64,000 nucleotides of DNA from Sporosarcina sp. P2 (GCF_002743255.1 NZ_PDYY01000001.1:124001-188000), one strand, 5' to 3'. Numbered from the stretch's first letter, positions 9,441-19,111 are shown. The notes: generated from the sequence alone by a model not told the origin. Numbers and translations are program-made.

Positions 9441-10592
9441 TTAGTTTGTAGGTTGGATATCTTTTCGCAGACCGATGAATGTAAAAATGGCCGCGATAAG
9501 CAAAATTGCACTTGCAAGCATAAAAGCATGATGGAAATCTAAATCTAATATACCGATAGTACCAGACCCCACTACAACGCCAAAGGAGAAGAATGCGTAG
9601 AAGAATCCGTACGCTTTCCCTCTTGTTTCAGGTTCTGTGGAATCAATTAGCAACGAGTTGATAGAAGGAAACAGGAATGCGAACCCAGTTCCATAGACAA
9701 CCATTGCCAACATCATCCACGATAGTTCGTCAACTTGCGATAAGAATAACATACTGCCACTCATCAATAGCAAGCCGATTGCCAATGTGACCATCGGACG
9801 GGCGATATCAAAAATACGGTTGATCGGTAAAACAAAAATCAACACAGCAACTAGACCGAACACACTCAACAGCATTCCGGTCATTTTTGCATCAAAGTGA
9901 AGGTGTTCTACTTTTAGTGGAAGCACTAATGCCAATACGCCTTGTGAGAACATTAAGAAGAACGCGCCAAGGAATGCCCGGACGATACCAGGGTGGCGGA
10001 AAAAAGCTAACGGCTTTACCGCTTTTTGTTTCGCTGACTTCACTTTTCTTACGTATGTAAAGGAACGTAAAAATAGTATAGCGCCAATCGTCAATAGAAT
10101 CATAAAGGCGCCATTGATGGCCATAATGGTCGCGACGCTTGTCTTAACGGAAACAATTCCACTATATGCAGGTCCGAAAATGGCCGCGAGCCCGACAAAT
10201 GCACCCGATATTGCAGCATTTCTTCCACGCTTGGAACGTTCGGAGCCATTAGCGAGAAACGTGAAGGCGGCAGGAATGATCAAGCCTTCCGTCAAGCCGT
10301 GTAAAAATCGAATGCCAATTAGTGAAACAGAACCAGAAATCAATCCATATGAGAACAACGACAAAGCCGACGTGAACAAACCAAGTAATAGAATATAAAA
10401 TGGTCCTCTGCGATCTGTCAAAATACCTGAAATGATATTACCGAAAACATTCGCAAACGAGTAAATACCAACAGATAATCCGACGATGAAAGCGGAAACG
10501 CCAAGACCTGTAGCAAACGGACTAATGACCGGCAACTGTGAAAATAAATCAAAAAACGAGAAGAACACAATTAGATAGACAAAAAAACGCAT
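9441..10592 (-). CDS. major facilitator superfamily transporter
   Basis: 383 residues with twelve predicted membrane spans. The loop after helix 2 carries a GILTDRRGP motif, the MFS motif A pattern, and the second half repeats the fold with GSGTIGILDL near the end. Such 380-400-residue MFS proteins are usually drug or metabolite exporters; nothing in the sequence names the substrate. It is transcribed divergently from ddh. ATG at the upstream end has GTGAGG before it. Confidence 0.8.
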   Translation of the reverse strand: MRFFVYLIVFFSFFDLFSQLPVISPFATGLGVSAFIVGLSVGIYSFANVFGNIISGILTDRRGPFYILLLGLFTSALSLFSYGLISGSVSLIGIRFLHGLTEGLIIPAAFTFLANGSERSKRGRNAAISGAFVGLAAIFGPAYSGIVSVKTSVATIMAINGAFMILLTIGAILFLRSFTYVRKVKSAKQKAVKPLAFFRHPGIVRAFLGAFFLMFSQGVLALVLPLKVEHLHFDAKMTGMLLSVFGLVAVLIFVLPINRIFDIARPMVTLAIGLLLMSGSMLFLSQVDELSWMMLAMVVYGTGFAFLFPSINSLLIDSTEPETRGKAYGFFYAFFSFGVVVGSGTIGILDLDFHHAFMLASAILLIAAIFTFIGLRKDIQPTN

Positions 10593-10630
10593 AAAAGATC
10601 CTCACTTTACAAAGAATTGACCTACTATCT

Positions 10631-10658
10631 ATTTTACCATGAAACATTTCGAATTGAA
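10631..10658 (-). promoter_or_regulatory. candidate sigma-A promoter for the MFS gene
   Basis: Minus strand: TTCAAT (plus 10653-10658) and TAAAAT (plus 10631-10636), 16-base spacer, with TGG before the -10. Inferred by pattern only. Confidence 0.45.
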
Positions 10659-10743
10659 CCGAACTGCTCAAAAGATAAATATTCGCAATCTATCACCCTT
10701 AAAGGTAAAATGAGAAACGTAAACAGAATGAAAAAGGGGATGA

Positions 10744-11736
10744 ATGATCTTGACGAAAGAAATTCGAGTAGGAATCGCTGGTTACGGTAATTTGGGGCGT
10801 GGAGTAGAGTCAGCCATTAGTCAAAATAAAGATATGACATTAGTTGGTGTATTCACACGCAGAGAGCCGAAAGACGTACAATTACTCTCGGAGCAAGTAG
10901 CGGTCTATAAGCTGGATGAAATTGAATCTTTTAAAGAAGATATTGATGTATTGATTTTATGCGGTGGATCTAAAAATGACTTGCCTGAACAAGGGCCAGC
11001 ACTTGCGAAACACTTTACAACAGTAGATAGCTTTGACACGCATGCAAAGATTCCCGAGTACTTCGCGGCTGTTGATGAAGCAGCTAATGAAGCAGGGACG
11101 ACAGCAATCATTTCTGTTGGGTGGGACCCGGGTTTATTTTCAATCAATCGCTTAATGGGAGAATCCATTTTGCCTGAAGGGGAAACCTATACATTCTGGG
11201 GTAAAGGATTAAGCCAAGGTCACTCCGATGCAGTGCGCCGTGTTGATGGTGTCAAAGCAGGCGTTCAGTACACTTTACCCGCGGAGGATGCTATCAATCG
11301 TGTGCGTAACGGTGAGCATCCTGAGCTTTCAACTAAAGATAAACATACACGTGAATGTTATGTCGTTCTTGAAGAAGGAGCAAGTGAAGATCAAGTTCGT
11401 GAAACGATTGTCACCATGCCTGACTACTTTGCAGACTACGATACAATGGTTCATTTTATTACGGAAGAAGAACTTCGTATTGATCATGCAAAGATGCCGC
11501 ATGGTGGTTTCGTCATTCGAAGCGGCAATACAGGTAAACACACGGATCAAGTCATTGAGTTTTCACTCAAACTAGACAGTAATCCCGAATTTACGTCAAG
11601 TGTCTTAGTCGCATATGCGAGAGCAGCTTATAAATTGCAGCAAAAAGGCGAGACTGGGGCGAAGACAGTCTATGACATCGCACCAGGATTGTTATCACCT
11701 AAATCACCTGCAGCTATTCGTAAAGAACTGTTGTAA
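10744..11736 (+). CDS. ddh: meso-diaminopimelate D-dehydrogenase
   Basis: About 330 residues. N-terminal Rossmann fold with GIAGYGNLGRG (residues 10-20), a SVGWDPGLFS segment near 134, and FWGKGLSQGHSDAVRRVDGV near 160, all typical of diaminopimelate dehydrogenase. It makes meso-diaminopimelate in one NADPH-dependent step from tetrahydrodipicolinate, for lysine and cell wall synthesis. The enzyme occurs in only some Bacillales, classically Lysinibacillus/Ureibacillus relatives, which supports the taxonomic guess. The start may be ATG 10744 or TTG 10750, both behind AAAGGGG. Confidence 0.93.
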   Translation: MILTKEIRVGIAGYGNLGRGVESAISQNKDMTLVGVFTRREPKDVQLLSEQVAVYKLDEIESFKEDIDVLILCGGSKNDLPEQGPALAKHFTTVDSFDTHAKIPEYFAAVDEAANEAGTTAIISVGWDPGLFSINRLMGESILPEGETYTFWGKGLSQGHSDAVRRVDGVKAGVQYTLPAEDAINRVRNGEHPELSTKDKHTRECYVVLEEGASEDQVRETIVTMPDYFADYDTMVHFITEEELRIDHAKMPHGGFVIRSGNTGKHTDQVIEFSLKLDSNPEFTSSVLVAYARAAYKLQQKGETGAKTVYDIAPGLLSPKSPAAIRKELL

Positions 11737-11784
11737 GACCGGAGCCATTACGTTTGGATATAGAATGAGGAGGCAGAATGTTTT

Positions 11785-12870
11785 ATGAAACTAGATGAAA
11801 CGTTAGAGATGCTAAAAGATTTAACGGATGCACGAGGAATCCCTGGCAATGAGCGCGAAGCGCGTGACGTCATGACGAAACACATCAAACCCTATGCAGA
11901 TGAAATAGATCATGACGGACTAGGTTCACTGATCGCTAGCAAAGAAGGCGATGCAAACGGACCGAAAATTATGATTGCGGGACACTTGGATGAAGTAGGC
12001 TTTATGTTGACGCGAATCGATGACAAAGGCTTCATTTACTTTCAGACAGTAGGTGGATGGTGGTCACAAGTCATGTTGGCACAACGTGTTTCCATCGTTA
12101 CACGTTCTGGCGAGACGATTACAGGAGTGATTGGTTCAAAGCCGCCACATATTTTGCCTCCCGAAGCTCGTAAGAAACCTGTCGATATTAAGGACATGTT
12201 CATTGATGTAGGCGCAGAGTCAAAAGAAGAAGTTCTATCATGGGGCGTTCTTCCGGGCGACATGATTGTGCCGTACTTCGAATTCACGGTCATGAAAAAC
12301 GAAAATTACTTACTTGCAAAAGCATGGGATAATCGTATTGGCTGCGCCATCGCTATTGAAGTGATGAAGCAGCTAAAAGATGAAAAGCACCCGAATCGTT
12401 TGTATAGTGTAGGTGCTATTCAAGAAGAAGTTGGTTTGCGTGGAGCCAAAACAGCGACGAATAAAATTCAACCGGATATCGGTTTCGCAGTAGACGTAGG
12501 AATTGCTGGGGATACACCAGGTATTACAGCAAAAGAATCTGTTGGTACAATGGGTGAAGGTCCGCAGATCTTGTTGTATGACGCTTCGATGGTATCCCAT
12601 AGAGGATTACGCAATTTCGTGGTCGATACAGCAGAAGAGCTGAATATTCCGTATCAATTTGCGACAATGGCCGGTGGTGGAACGGATGGCGGATCAATCC
12701 ACTTAAGCGGAACAGGAATCCCTACGTTGGCTATATGCATTCCGACTCGCTACATCCATAGTCATGCGGCCATGCTTCACCGTAAAGATTTTGAGAATAC
12801 AGTTAAACTGTTAGTTGAAATTGTTAAACGCCTTGATGCAAATACAGTGAAAAACATCACATTTGAATAA
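11785..12870 (+). CDS. M42 family aminopeptidase (YsdC-like)
   Basis: 361 residues, the same length as B. subtilis YsdC. M42 zinc-peptidase signatures: AGHLDEVGF near 68, AWDNRIG near 182, EEVGLRG near 214, and AGGGTDGG near 300. These supply the two-metal site and the catalytic glutamate of dodecameric tetrahedral aminopeptidases, which trim short peptides in the cytosol. Related annotations (glutamyl aminopeptidase, endoglucanase-M) share the same motifs. The gene stands alone, with AGGAGG about 10 bases before the ATG and a terminator after the stop. Confidence 0.88.
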   Translation: MKLDETLEMLKDLTDARGIPGNEREARDVMTKHIKPYADEIDHDGLGSLIASKEGDANGPKIMIAGHLDEVGFMLTRIDDKGFIYFQTVGGWWSQVMLAQRVSIVTRSGETITGVIGSKPPHILPPEARKKPVDIKDMFIDVGAESKEEVLSWGVLPGDMIVPYFEFTVMKNENYLLAKAWDNRIGCAIAIEVMKQLKDEKHPNRLYSVGAIQEEVGLRGAKTATNKIQPDIGFAVDVGIAGDTPGITAKESVGTMGEGPQILLYDASMVSHRGLRNFVVDTAEELNIPYQFATMAGGGTDGGSIHLSGTGIPTLAICIPTRYIHSHAAMLHRKDFENTVKLLVEIVKRLDANTVKNITFE

Positions 12871-12883
12871 TTTATACACTCAC

Positions 12884-12914
12884 ACAGCGGTGCCCAAAAA
12901 GCATCGCTGTTTTT
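12884..12914 (+). terminator. terminator after the M42 peptidase
   Basis: ACAGCGGTGC (12884-12893) and GCATCGCTGT (12901-12910), then TTTT. Confidence 0.8.
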
Positions 12915-12947
12915 AATGAAATACTATGAAAATTTATAAAGATTCAT

Positions 12948-12976
12948 TTGACTTCATAAATATACAATTGTATACT
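12948..12976 (+). promoter_or_regulatory. sigma-A promoter of argF with candidate ARG box
   Basis: TTGACT (12948-12953) and TATACT (12971-12976) are separated by exactly 17 bases. TTCATAAATATACA (12953-12966) within the spacer matches 11 of 14 positions of the ArgR/AhrC operator TGAATAWWWATTCA. A repressor bound there would block RNA polymerase. Confidence 0.65.
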
Positions 12977-13016
12977 AGTTTATACATACTTCAAATGGAT
13001 GGTAGGGGATCAACAA

Positions 13017-13982
13017 ATGGTAAAAACAAATCAAACAACAACAAGCATAGATAAGGATAGCTTAAAAGGACGCGACTTTTTAACACTACTCGATTATTCC
13101 AGTGAGGAAATCGCGTATCTCATACAACTGGCATATGACATGAAGCAAGATACATTGGCTGGTAAAACACCGGACATTTTAGCAGGTAAAACATTAGGTA
13201 TGATTTTTGAGAAGAACTCTACTCGTACACGTATTTCATTCGAAGTAGGCATGATTCAATTGGGTGGACATGGTCTATTCATGAATGCACGAGATTTACA
13301 GATTGGACGTGGAGAATCGGTTTCAGATACAGGTAAAGTATTATCCGAATTTTTAGATGGTGTGATGATTCGTGCAAAATCTCATAAAATGGTCGAGGAA
13401 TTGGCAGAACATACTTCAGTTCCCGTCATTAACGGTTTAACTGATCTATTTCACCCGTGCCAAGCAATGGCGGATTTACTGACTATCAAGGAAGTAAAAG
13501 GTGATTTGAAAGGCTTAAAACTTTCCTATATTGGAGACGGCAACAATGTGGCGCATTCATTAGTGATTGCGGGTGCGCATATGGGTATGCATGTGTCTGT
13601 GGCGACACCTAAAGGTTATGAATACCACTCAGGTTTACTTGAAAAAGCGAAGAAAATTGCTGAGTCAAATGGTGGAAGCGTGACGTCGACGTACGATCCG
13701 ATTGAATCCTCCACAGATGCAGATGCAATTTATACGGATGTTTGGACAAGTATGGGGCAGGAAGAAGAAGCGGCGAAGCGTCTAGTCGATTTCAAAGATT
13801 TCCAAATCAATGATCAATTGGTCAGTCATGCGAAAAAAGATTATGTGTTCTTGCATTGTCTACCAGCACACCGTGAAGAAGAGGTATCGACTTCCGTAAT
13901 CGATGGTTCTAACTCGTATGTATTCCAGCAAGCAGGAAATCGTCTGCATGCACAAAAAGCGATCCTCGCATCTTTATTATAA
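13017..13982 (+). CDS. argF: ornithine carbamoyltransferase
   Basis: 321 residues. Carbamoyl-phosphate site STRTR near residue 67, HPCQ near 143 and the ornithine-site HCLPAHR near 281 are all intact. It forms citrulline from ornithine and carbamoyl phosphate in arginine synthesis; a catabolic role (arginine deiminase pathway) cannot be excluded because the gene is alone rather than in an arg operon. ATG 13017 is preferred because GTAGGGG lies eight bases upstream; an earlier in-frame ATG at 12999 overlaps that site. A promoter with a possible ARG box precedes it. Confidence 0.93.
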   Translation: MVKTNQTTTSIDKDSLKGRDFLTLLDYSSEEIAYLIQLAYDMKQDTLAGKTPDILAGKTLGMIFEKNSTRTRISFEVGMIQLGGHGLFMNARDLQIGRGESVSDTGKVLSEFLDGVMIRAKSHKMVEELAEHTSVPVINGLTDLFHPCQAMADLLTIKEVKGDLKGLKLSYIGDGNNVAHSLVIAGAHMGMHVSVATPKGYEYHSGLLEKAKKIAESNGGSVTSTYDPIESSTDADAIYTDVWTSMGQEEEAAKRLVDFKDFQINDQLVSHAKKDYVFLHCLPAHREEEVSTSVIDGSNSYVFQQAGNRLHAQKAILASLL

Positions 13983-13992
13983 TAAATCATTC

Positions 13993-14028
13993 AACTGCTT
14001 TCCTGTGAATTCGGAAAGCAGTTTTTTT
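13993..14028 (+). terminator. terminator after argF
   Basis: AACTGCTTTCC (13993-14003) and GGAAAGCAGTT (14013-14023), followed by a T run. Confidence 0.88.
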
Positions 14029-14087
14029 ATGTTTTGCACTCTTTCATTTGATATACTGAATGGAATCGAAATGGGGGAGGAAACTAG

Positions 14088-14546
14088 TTGATTACGTATT
14101 TACTTGTATTTCTTGCGGGTGCAACTCCGGGGTTTGAAGTATTAGTGGCGGTTCCTTTGGGGATTTTACGTGGTATGTCTCTGCCGGCTGCTATTGTGAT
14201 TGGCTTTGCAGGGAATGCTTTAACTATAACGCTTGAAATTTTGGTTTTTCAGAAATTAAAAAACTGGTGGGATAGCAAAAAGAAAACCGATGTAAAACCT
14301 CCGTCAAAGCGTACAGCTCGTGCAGAGAAAATTTGGCAGCGCTACGGTGTTCCAGGTCTAGCATTGCTAGGTCCAATTCTGATTGGCTCCCATTTGGCAG
14401 CGTTCTTGGCACTTGCTCTAGGCTCTTCCAAATCAAAGACTGCTAGTTGGTTGCTAATTAGCCTTGCTATATGGTCAATCGTATTCGGTGCACTAACCGT
14501 TCTTGGTGTGGATGCATTCTTTTGGACGCGTCAAAAATTGGTGTAA
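14088..14546 (+). CDS. small multidrug-export-type membrane protein
   Basis: 152 residues with about four hydrophobic segments and a basic cytoplasmic loop (KKKTDVKPPSKRTARAEK, about 64-82). The opening GATPGFEVLVAVPLGILRG and the GNALT segment match the family often annotated as putative small multi-drug export protein (YqaA-like). No experimental role is visible from sequence. The start is TTG at 14088, seven bases after GGGGGAGG; there is no ATG nearby. It appears to be a single-gene unit. Confidence 0.65.
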   Translation: MITYLLVFLAGATPGFEVLVAVPLGILRGMSLPAAIVIGFAGNALTITLEILVFQKLKNWWDSKKKTDVKPPSKRTARAEKIWQRYGVPGLALLGPILIGSHLAAFLALALGSSKSKTASWLLISLAIWSIVFGALTVLGVDAFFWTRQKLV

Positions 14547-14763
14547 ACTACATTCTACCGATTTGCGTAGACAGAATAGTCAGTCAATGTATATACTATA
14601 TTTAGAAAGTAACAGTAGTGAATATTCATAGAGTTAGTTGTTTGCGCGTAGAGTACATCCTAGGAATCATTCCATCTGCGCATCGATTTCATTGAAATGA
14701 TAGTACATGCTTTGGATCGTGTTAAACGGATCGATAACTTGATTTCTGACGAAAGAGGAGCGG

Positions 14764-16392
14764 ATGAATATGATGCAAACACCATTGATTCTATCTACAT
14801 TTATCACACGTGCAGAACGTTTTTTTCCAAACAAAATGATTATTTCACGAACTGGTGAACAGAGTATACAGCGTTTTACGTATCGTGAATGGGCAAAGAG
14901 AACACGTAAACTGTCAAATGCACTGACACAGTTAGGAATGGAGCATGGAACAAAAGTCGGTACGTTCGCTTGGAACCATCACCGTCATCTAGAAGCGTAT
15001 TTCGCAGTGCCTTGTACGGGTGCAATCTTGCATATGATTAATATACGACTATCGCCTGAGCATATTATGTATATTATCAATCACGCGGAAGACGAAATTT
15101 TGCTAGTGGATGAAGAATTTTTCCCTCATCTTGAAAAAATGGCACCCATGCTGAAGACGGTAAAACATTTTGTAGTCATGGGCGATAGTAAAGATATTCC
15201 CGAGACTACGTTAGAAAATGTCCATTCTTACGAAGCGTTAGTGGAAAACGCCTCAGATGAATATGAATACCCGGAAGATTTGGATGAGAATACTCCAGCA
15301 GGCTTATGCTATACATCTGCTACTACGGGGCAACCGAAAGGAGTTATTTATACACATCGTGGATTGGTGTTGCATAGCTACGCACTCGGACTGGCGGATT
15401 CTATGGCACTGTGTGAACGCGATATTGCAATGTCTGTTGTGCCGATGTTCCATGCTAATGCATGGGGAGTGCCATTTGCCGCAGTTTTCTTTGGGACAAC
15501 CCAAGTTTTACCGGGGCCAGGATTTAATCCGACAGTCTTACTCGACTTGATTGAAAGTGAAAAAGTGACCATTACGGCCGGTGTTCCGACGATTTGGCTA
15601 GCTGTATTAAGAGTGCTTGAGCAAAAACCACGTGATATTTCATCGTTACGTGTCATTGTGTGTGGCGGATCTGCGTCTCCTAAAGGCTTAATTAAGACAT
15701 TTGAAGAAAAATACAAAATACCATTTGTCATCGGCTATGGCATGACGGAAACCTCACCGCTTGTCAGTTTATCTGTGCTAACTTCTTCTATGGATAATTT
15801 GACAATAGATGAGAGAATTGATATTCGTTCTTTGCAAGGCTTGGTCATGCCGGGGCTGGATATTCGTGTAGTCAATGAAGACGGAGAAGTACCGTGGGAC
15901 GGCCAGACGATGGGTGAGTTGATCGTCAGAGGTCCATGGATTGCAAGTGAATATTATAAAGATGAGCGTACCGAAGAAGCGTTTAAAGATGGTTGGCTGT
16001 ATACGGGAGATATTGCGGTGATGACAGAGGACGGCTATCTGAAGTTGACGGATCGTACGAAGGATCTGATCAAGAGTGGTGGAGAATGGATTTCTTCTGT
16101 TGATTTGGAGAATGCATTGATGTCACATCATGATGTGTATGAGGCTGCAGTGATTGCGGTTCCGCATGAGAAGTGGATGGAGCGTCCGCTAGCTTGTGTA
16201 GTGTTGAATGAGAATGTGGCGGAGAGTGACGCGAAAGTGCAAGAGTTGAAGGATTCGCTGAAGGGGCAGTTTGCGAGTTGGTGGATTCCGGATGAGGTTT
16301 TGTTTGTCAAGGAGATTCCTAAGACGTCTGTCGGGAAGTTTTTGAAGGCTGCTTTGCGTGATCAGTTGAAGGATCACTATACGAAGAAGTAA
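14764..16392 (+). CDS. AlkK-type fatty acyl-CoA ligase
   Basis: 542-residue adenylate-forming enzyme. P-loop YTSATTGQPKG near residue 182, GYGMTETSP near 325, YTGD near 415 and C-terminal lysine motif TSVGKFLKA near 521. The N-terminal third (FAWNHHRHLEAYFAVP, INIRLSPEHIMYIINHAED) resembles medium-chain AlkK-type ligases. It activates a fatty acid with ATP and CoA. The last 250 bases use many G-ending codons unlike the AT-rich 5' part. GAAAGAGGAG precedes the ATG. It stands alone, followed by a GC-rich hairpin element. Confidence 0.85.
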   Translation: MNMMQTPLILSTFITRAERFFPNKMIISRTGEQSIQRFTYREWAKRTRKLSNALTQLGMEHGTKVGTFAWNHHRHLEAYFAVPCTGAILHMINIRLSPEHIMYIINHAEDEILLVDEEFFPHLEKMAPMLKTVKHFVVMGDSKDIPETTLENVHSYEALVENASDEYEYPEDLDENTPAGLCYTSATTGQPKGVIYTHRGLVLHSYALGLADSMALCERDIAMSVVPMFHANAWGVPFAAVFFGTTQVLPGPGFNPTVLLDLIESEKVTITAGVPTIWLAVLRVLEQKPRDISSLRVIVCGGSASPKGLIKTFEEKYKIPFVIGYGMTETSPLVSLSVLTSSMDNLTIDERIDIRSLQGLVMPGLDIRVVNEDGEVPWDGQTMGELIVRGPWIASEYYKDERTEEAFKDGWLYTGDIAVMTEDGYLKLTDRTKDLIKSGGEWISSVDLENALMSHHDVYEAAVIAVPHEKWMERPLACVVLNENVAESDAKVQELKDSLKGQFASWWIPDEVLFVKEIPKTSVGKFLKAALRDQLKDHYTKK

Positions 16393-16545
16393 AGACACGC
16401 GCGTGCACCGTTTCCCTGCGTTCCAAGCGGACGCGTTCGGGAGGGCCCGCGGTTAGCCAACTAGGTCGCATGCTCTCTTTAGTTGTCTAACCTGTCGGGC
16501 TGATCCTCCCCGAGTCGCTGCCTTACACTTCGGTCCACTAACATA
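16393..16545. repeat. GC-rich imperfect palindrome, likely dispersed intergenic element
   Basis: A roughly 150-base GC-rich block between genes. Its core folds as one long hairpin: CGGGAGG (16438-16444) with CCTCCCCG (16505-16512), GCCCG (16445-16449) with CGGGC (16496-16500), GGTTAG (16451-16456) with CTAACC (16487-16492), and AACTA with TAGTT. The flanks AAGCGGAC and GTCCACT also pair partly. From memory, similar GC-rich palindromes recur between genes in Bacillaceae and Planococcaceae; only one copy lies in this window. Confidence 0.6.
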
Positions 16546-16585
16546 TTTTTCTGAAAGGTGTGACTATAAAAAATATAGTTCAAAA

Positions 16586-16625
16586 GATAAACCCTTCACA
16601 CTTTAATCAATGTGAAGGGTTTATC
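16586..16625 (-). terminator. terminator of sspI
   Basis: Fifteen-base perfect arms GATAAACCCTTCACA (16586-16600) and its complement (16611-16625); TTTT follows on the minus strand. Confidence 0.8.
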
Positions 16626-16642
16626 TCTTCTTTACTGGTCTT

Positions 16643-16858
16643 TTATTGTGCTTGGGCGAATGCTTGAGATAGTTCATTAGTGATTTCTGTTTTTTCTTTT
16701 TCATCGGAACGTTTCCATAGTTGCTCGAAAAACACACCTAATCCCGGCAATAAATGTTCTTCGCCTCGTTGGATGGCATCGTCGATCACGCTTCGTACGT
16801 CAGTGGAGCTATTGTTTGTCATGTTTGCTGAAATTGCATCGCGTATTTGGAAATTCAT
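16643..16858 (-). CDS. sspI: small acid-soluble spore protein SspI
   Basis: 71 residues. The central DAIQRGEEHLLPGLGVFFEQLWK segment (about 27-49) closely follows B. subtilis SspI, which has the same length. SspI is a minor spore core protein made in the forespore under sigma-G, of unknown detailed function. GGAGG lies about 10 bases before the ATG on the minus strand. The gene sits next to the ysgA-like methyltransferase, as in B. subtilis. It shows that the organism belongs to an endospore-forming lineage. Confidence 0.92.
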   Translation of the reverse strand: MNFQIRDAISANMTNNSSTDVRSVIDDAIQRGEEHLLPGLGVFFEQLWKRSDEKEKTEITNELSQAFAQAQ

Positions 16859-16940
16859 ATTCTTCAGCCTCCTTTATTCTCATCTTTTCCACAAAAGTCG
16901 CTAAATATACGCTGGTTTGATACACTAAAAAGAAAAAAGG

Positions 16941-17711
16941 ATGTTCAGCCTCTTGAATAAACGAATTGAATCAACTCAGAACTCATTAGTGAAACATTGG
17001 AAGAAACTGGTTACGACTAGAAAGGAACGAGATCAGACGAAAGAGTTCCTTGTGGAAGGTGTCCATCTTGTCGAAGAAGCCATTAAACAGCCAGATGTAG
17101 TTCTTCAATTACTTGTACGCGAGGATATTGAAATTCCGGCACATTGGACAGCGCCAATTATTGAACTGACAGCTGCAGTTGCTAAGGAGATTTCCGAAAC
17201 AGAGCAGACACAAGGTGTTTTTGCCTATTGTAGACAGCCTCAATATGAAGAAACAGATCAACATCAGTGGAAGCGGGTGTTGTTAATTGATGCTGTACAA
17301 GATCCAGGAAATATCGGCACAATGATTCGTACTGCAGACGCGGCAGGTTTGGATGCGGTCATTTTAGGTAAAGGATGTGCAGATCCATTCAATCCGAAAA
17401 CGGTTCGTTCTGCGCAAGGTTCTCATTTCCATATTCCAGTAGTACGCGAAGAGTTGTCCGTTTGGATCGATCGTTTGAAAAGCCATCATGTCCCGATTAT
17501 CGGTACAGGTTTGCAGCAAGCTGTTTCCCTCGATGAACTGCAAACACACACCTCATTTGCACTACTTGTAGGAAATGAAGGAAGTGGCGTTGATAGCGAA
17601 TTACTATCTCAGGCCGATCATGTAGTGAAAATTCCGTTATACGGCCAAGCTGAATCACTGAATGTGGCAGTTGCAACAGGTATCTTGCTGTACACGCTTC
17701 GTCAGCCATGA
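16941..17711 (+). CDS. TrmH/SpoU-family rRNA 2'-O-methyltransferase (YsgA-like)
   Basis: 256 residues. N-terminal L30e-like substrate-binding domain (FLVEGVHLVEEA near 36), then the SPOUT catalytic domain with LLIDAVQDPGNIGTMIRTADAAG near 112-134, LLVGNEGSGV near 208 and PLYGQAESLNVAVA near 231: the three knotted-fold motifs that bind S-adenosylmethionine. It methylates a ribose in ribosomal RNA; the exact site is not known from sequence. The ATG follows AAAAAGG with almost no spacing, so TTG at 16953 is an alternative start. Confidence 0.88.
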   Translation: MFSLLNKRIESTQNSLVKHWKKLVTTRKERDQTKEFLVEGVHLVEEAIKQPDVVLQLLVREDIEIPAHWTAPIIELTAAVAKEISETEQTQGVFAYCRQPQYEETDQHQWKRVLLIDAVQDPGNIGTMIRTADAAGLDAVILGKGCADPFNPKTVRSAQGSHFHIPVVREELSVWIDRLKSHHVPIIGTGLQQAVSLDELQTHTSFALLVGNEGSGVDSELLSQADHVVKIPLYGQAESLNVAVATGILLYTLRQP

Positions 17712-17770
17712 CATCTCTATTGAAGGCGTAATCGATTTACGGTATACTAGAAGTCGAATCAAAGAAAATA

Positions 17771-18016
17771 GCAATGACCGGGAAAAGTAAATGGGTAGAT
17801 GCGTTATCAGGGATTTCACACCTTGACTGAAAGTGTGAAAAACGATGCTCCATTGAAGTTCACCCCGCGAGCTGCACGCTTGGACCAGACATGTAAAGGC
17901 GTGCCGGCATAGGACCGTTATTCCAATTCAAGTGATTTTGCATCGTTTTTTGATGCAAACTAATCAGGGTGGTACCGCGAAATCGACCTCGTCCCTTTTA
18001 TAGGGGCGAGTTTTTT
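17771..18016 (+). promoter_or_regulatory. T-box riboswitch (Phe) upstream of pheST
   Basis: The T-box sequence AGGGTGGTACCGCG lies at 17966-17979, followed by a terminator, CTCGTCCC (17988-17995) with GGGGCGAG (18003-18010) and six T. A Stem I region begins near 17771. The likely specifier codon is TTC (Phe) at 17859-17861 in the context GAAG-TTC-A. Uncharged tRNA-Phe would stabilise the antiterminator and turn on pheST. Confidence 0.92.
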
Positions 18017-18073
18017 GTTTTCCGGAAGTTTGGCTAGACAATACTACCGAAATAGAGAGAGGAGCAAGTACAC

Positions 18074-19111
18074 ATGAAAGAACAGTTGCATGAACTGAAA
18101 GAACAAGTAATACTGAAAATCAAAGAATCCAATACTGTCAAAGATTTGAACGATGTGCGCGTAGCGTATCTAGGTAAAAAAGGACCGATTACTGACCTGT
18201 TAAAAGGGATGGGTAAACTGCCTGCTGAAGAACGCCCAAAGATGGGTGCGCTAGTCAACGAAATCCGTGAAAGTGTAACAGAAATTCTTGAGGAACGGAA
18301 AGAAACCCTTGAACAGCAAGCGATCCAGGAGCAATTGGAAAATGAATCAATTGATGTCACATTACCAGGCCGTCCAGTAGAACTAGGTAATCATCACCCT
18401 TTAACACGTGTAGTAGAGGAAATTGAAGACTTTTTCATTAGTATGGGCTATGAAATCGCAGAAGGTCCCGAAGTGGAAAAAGATTATTACAACTTTGAAG
18501 CGTTGAATTTGCCAAAAGGTCACCCAGCCCGTGATATGCAAGATTCTTTCTATATTACAGAGGACATTTTATTGCGCACACACACTTCTCCTGTTCAAGC
18601 TCGTACGATGGAAGCGAAAGATGGGGCCGCAATCAAAATCATTTGTCCAGGTAAAGTATACCGCCGAGACTCAGATGATGCGACGCATTCTCATCAATTC
18701 ACACAGATTGAAGGACTTGTTGTAGGTGAAAACATCCGCATGAGCGACTTGAAAGGCACGCTTGATTTATTGGCAAAGAAATTATTTGGTGCTGAGCGTG
18801 AAATTCGTTTGCGTCCAAGCTTCTTCCCATTCACTGAGCCTTCAGTTGAAATGGATATTTCTTGTTTTAAGTGTGGTGGAACAGGCTGTAACGTTTGTAA
18901 GAAAACAGGCTGGATCGAAATTTTAGGAGCGGGAATGGTTCATCCAAACGTTTTAGAAATGGCCGGCTATAACCCGGAAGAAGTTACAGGATTTGCATTC
19001 GGCATGGGCCCGGAAAGAATTGCGATGTTAAAATACGGAGTGGAAGATATTCGTCATTTCTATACAAATGACATTCGGTTTATTTCACAATTCCACCGTT
19101 CAGAGGCATAA
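18074..19111 (+). CDS. pheS: phenylalanyl-tRNA synthetase alpha subunit
   Basis: 345 residues, class II synthetase. An N-terminal coiled coil (about 1-90) is followed by the catalytic domain: motif 2 [16 protein letters not shown] near 194 and motif 3 [17 protein letters not shown] near 312. [16 protein letters not shown] segment near 270 carries four cysteines, as in bacterial PheS. It attaches phenylalanine to tRNA-Phe as an alpha2-beta2 enzyme with PheT, whose gene starts 12 bases after the stop. The Phe T-box upstream controls the pair. Confidence 0.97.
   Translation: MKEQLHELKEQVILKIKESNTVKDLNDVRVAYLGKKGPITDLLKGMGKLPAEERPKMGALVNEIRESVTEILEERKETLEQQAIQEQLENESIDVTLPGRPVELGNHHPLTRVVEEIEDFFISMGYEIAEGPEVEKDYYNFEALNLPKGHPARDMQDSFYITEDILLRTHTSPVQARTMEAKDGAAIKIICPGKVYRRDSDDATHSHQFTQIEGLVVGENIRMSDLKGTLDLLAKKLFGAEREIRLRPSFFPFTEPSVEMDISCFKCGGTGCNVCKKTGWIEILGAGMVHPNVLEMAGYNPEEVTGFAFGMGPERIAMLKYGVEDIRHFYTNDIRFISQFHRSEA

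Noticed and set aside
12961..12974. TATACAATTGTATA palindrome as a separate operator before argF
   Set aside because: It is explained by overlap with the -10 region and the ARG-box candidate; no independent evidence.
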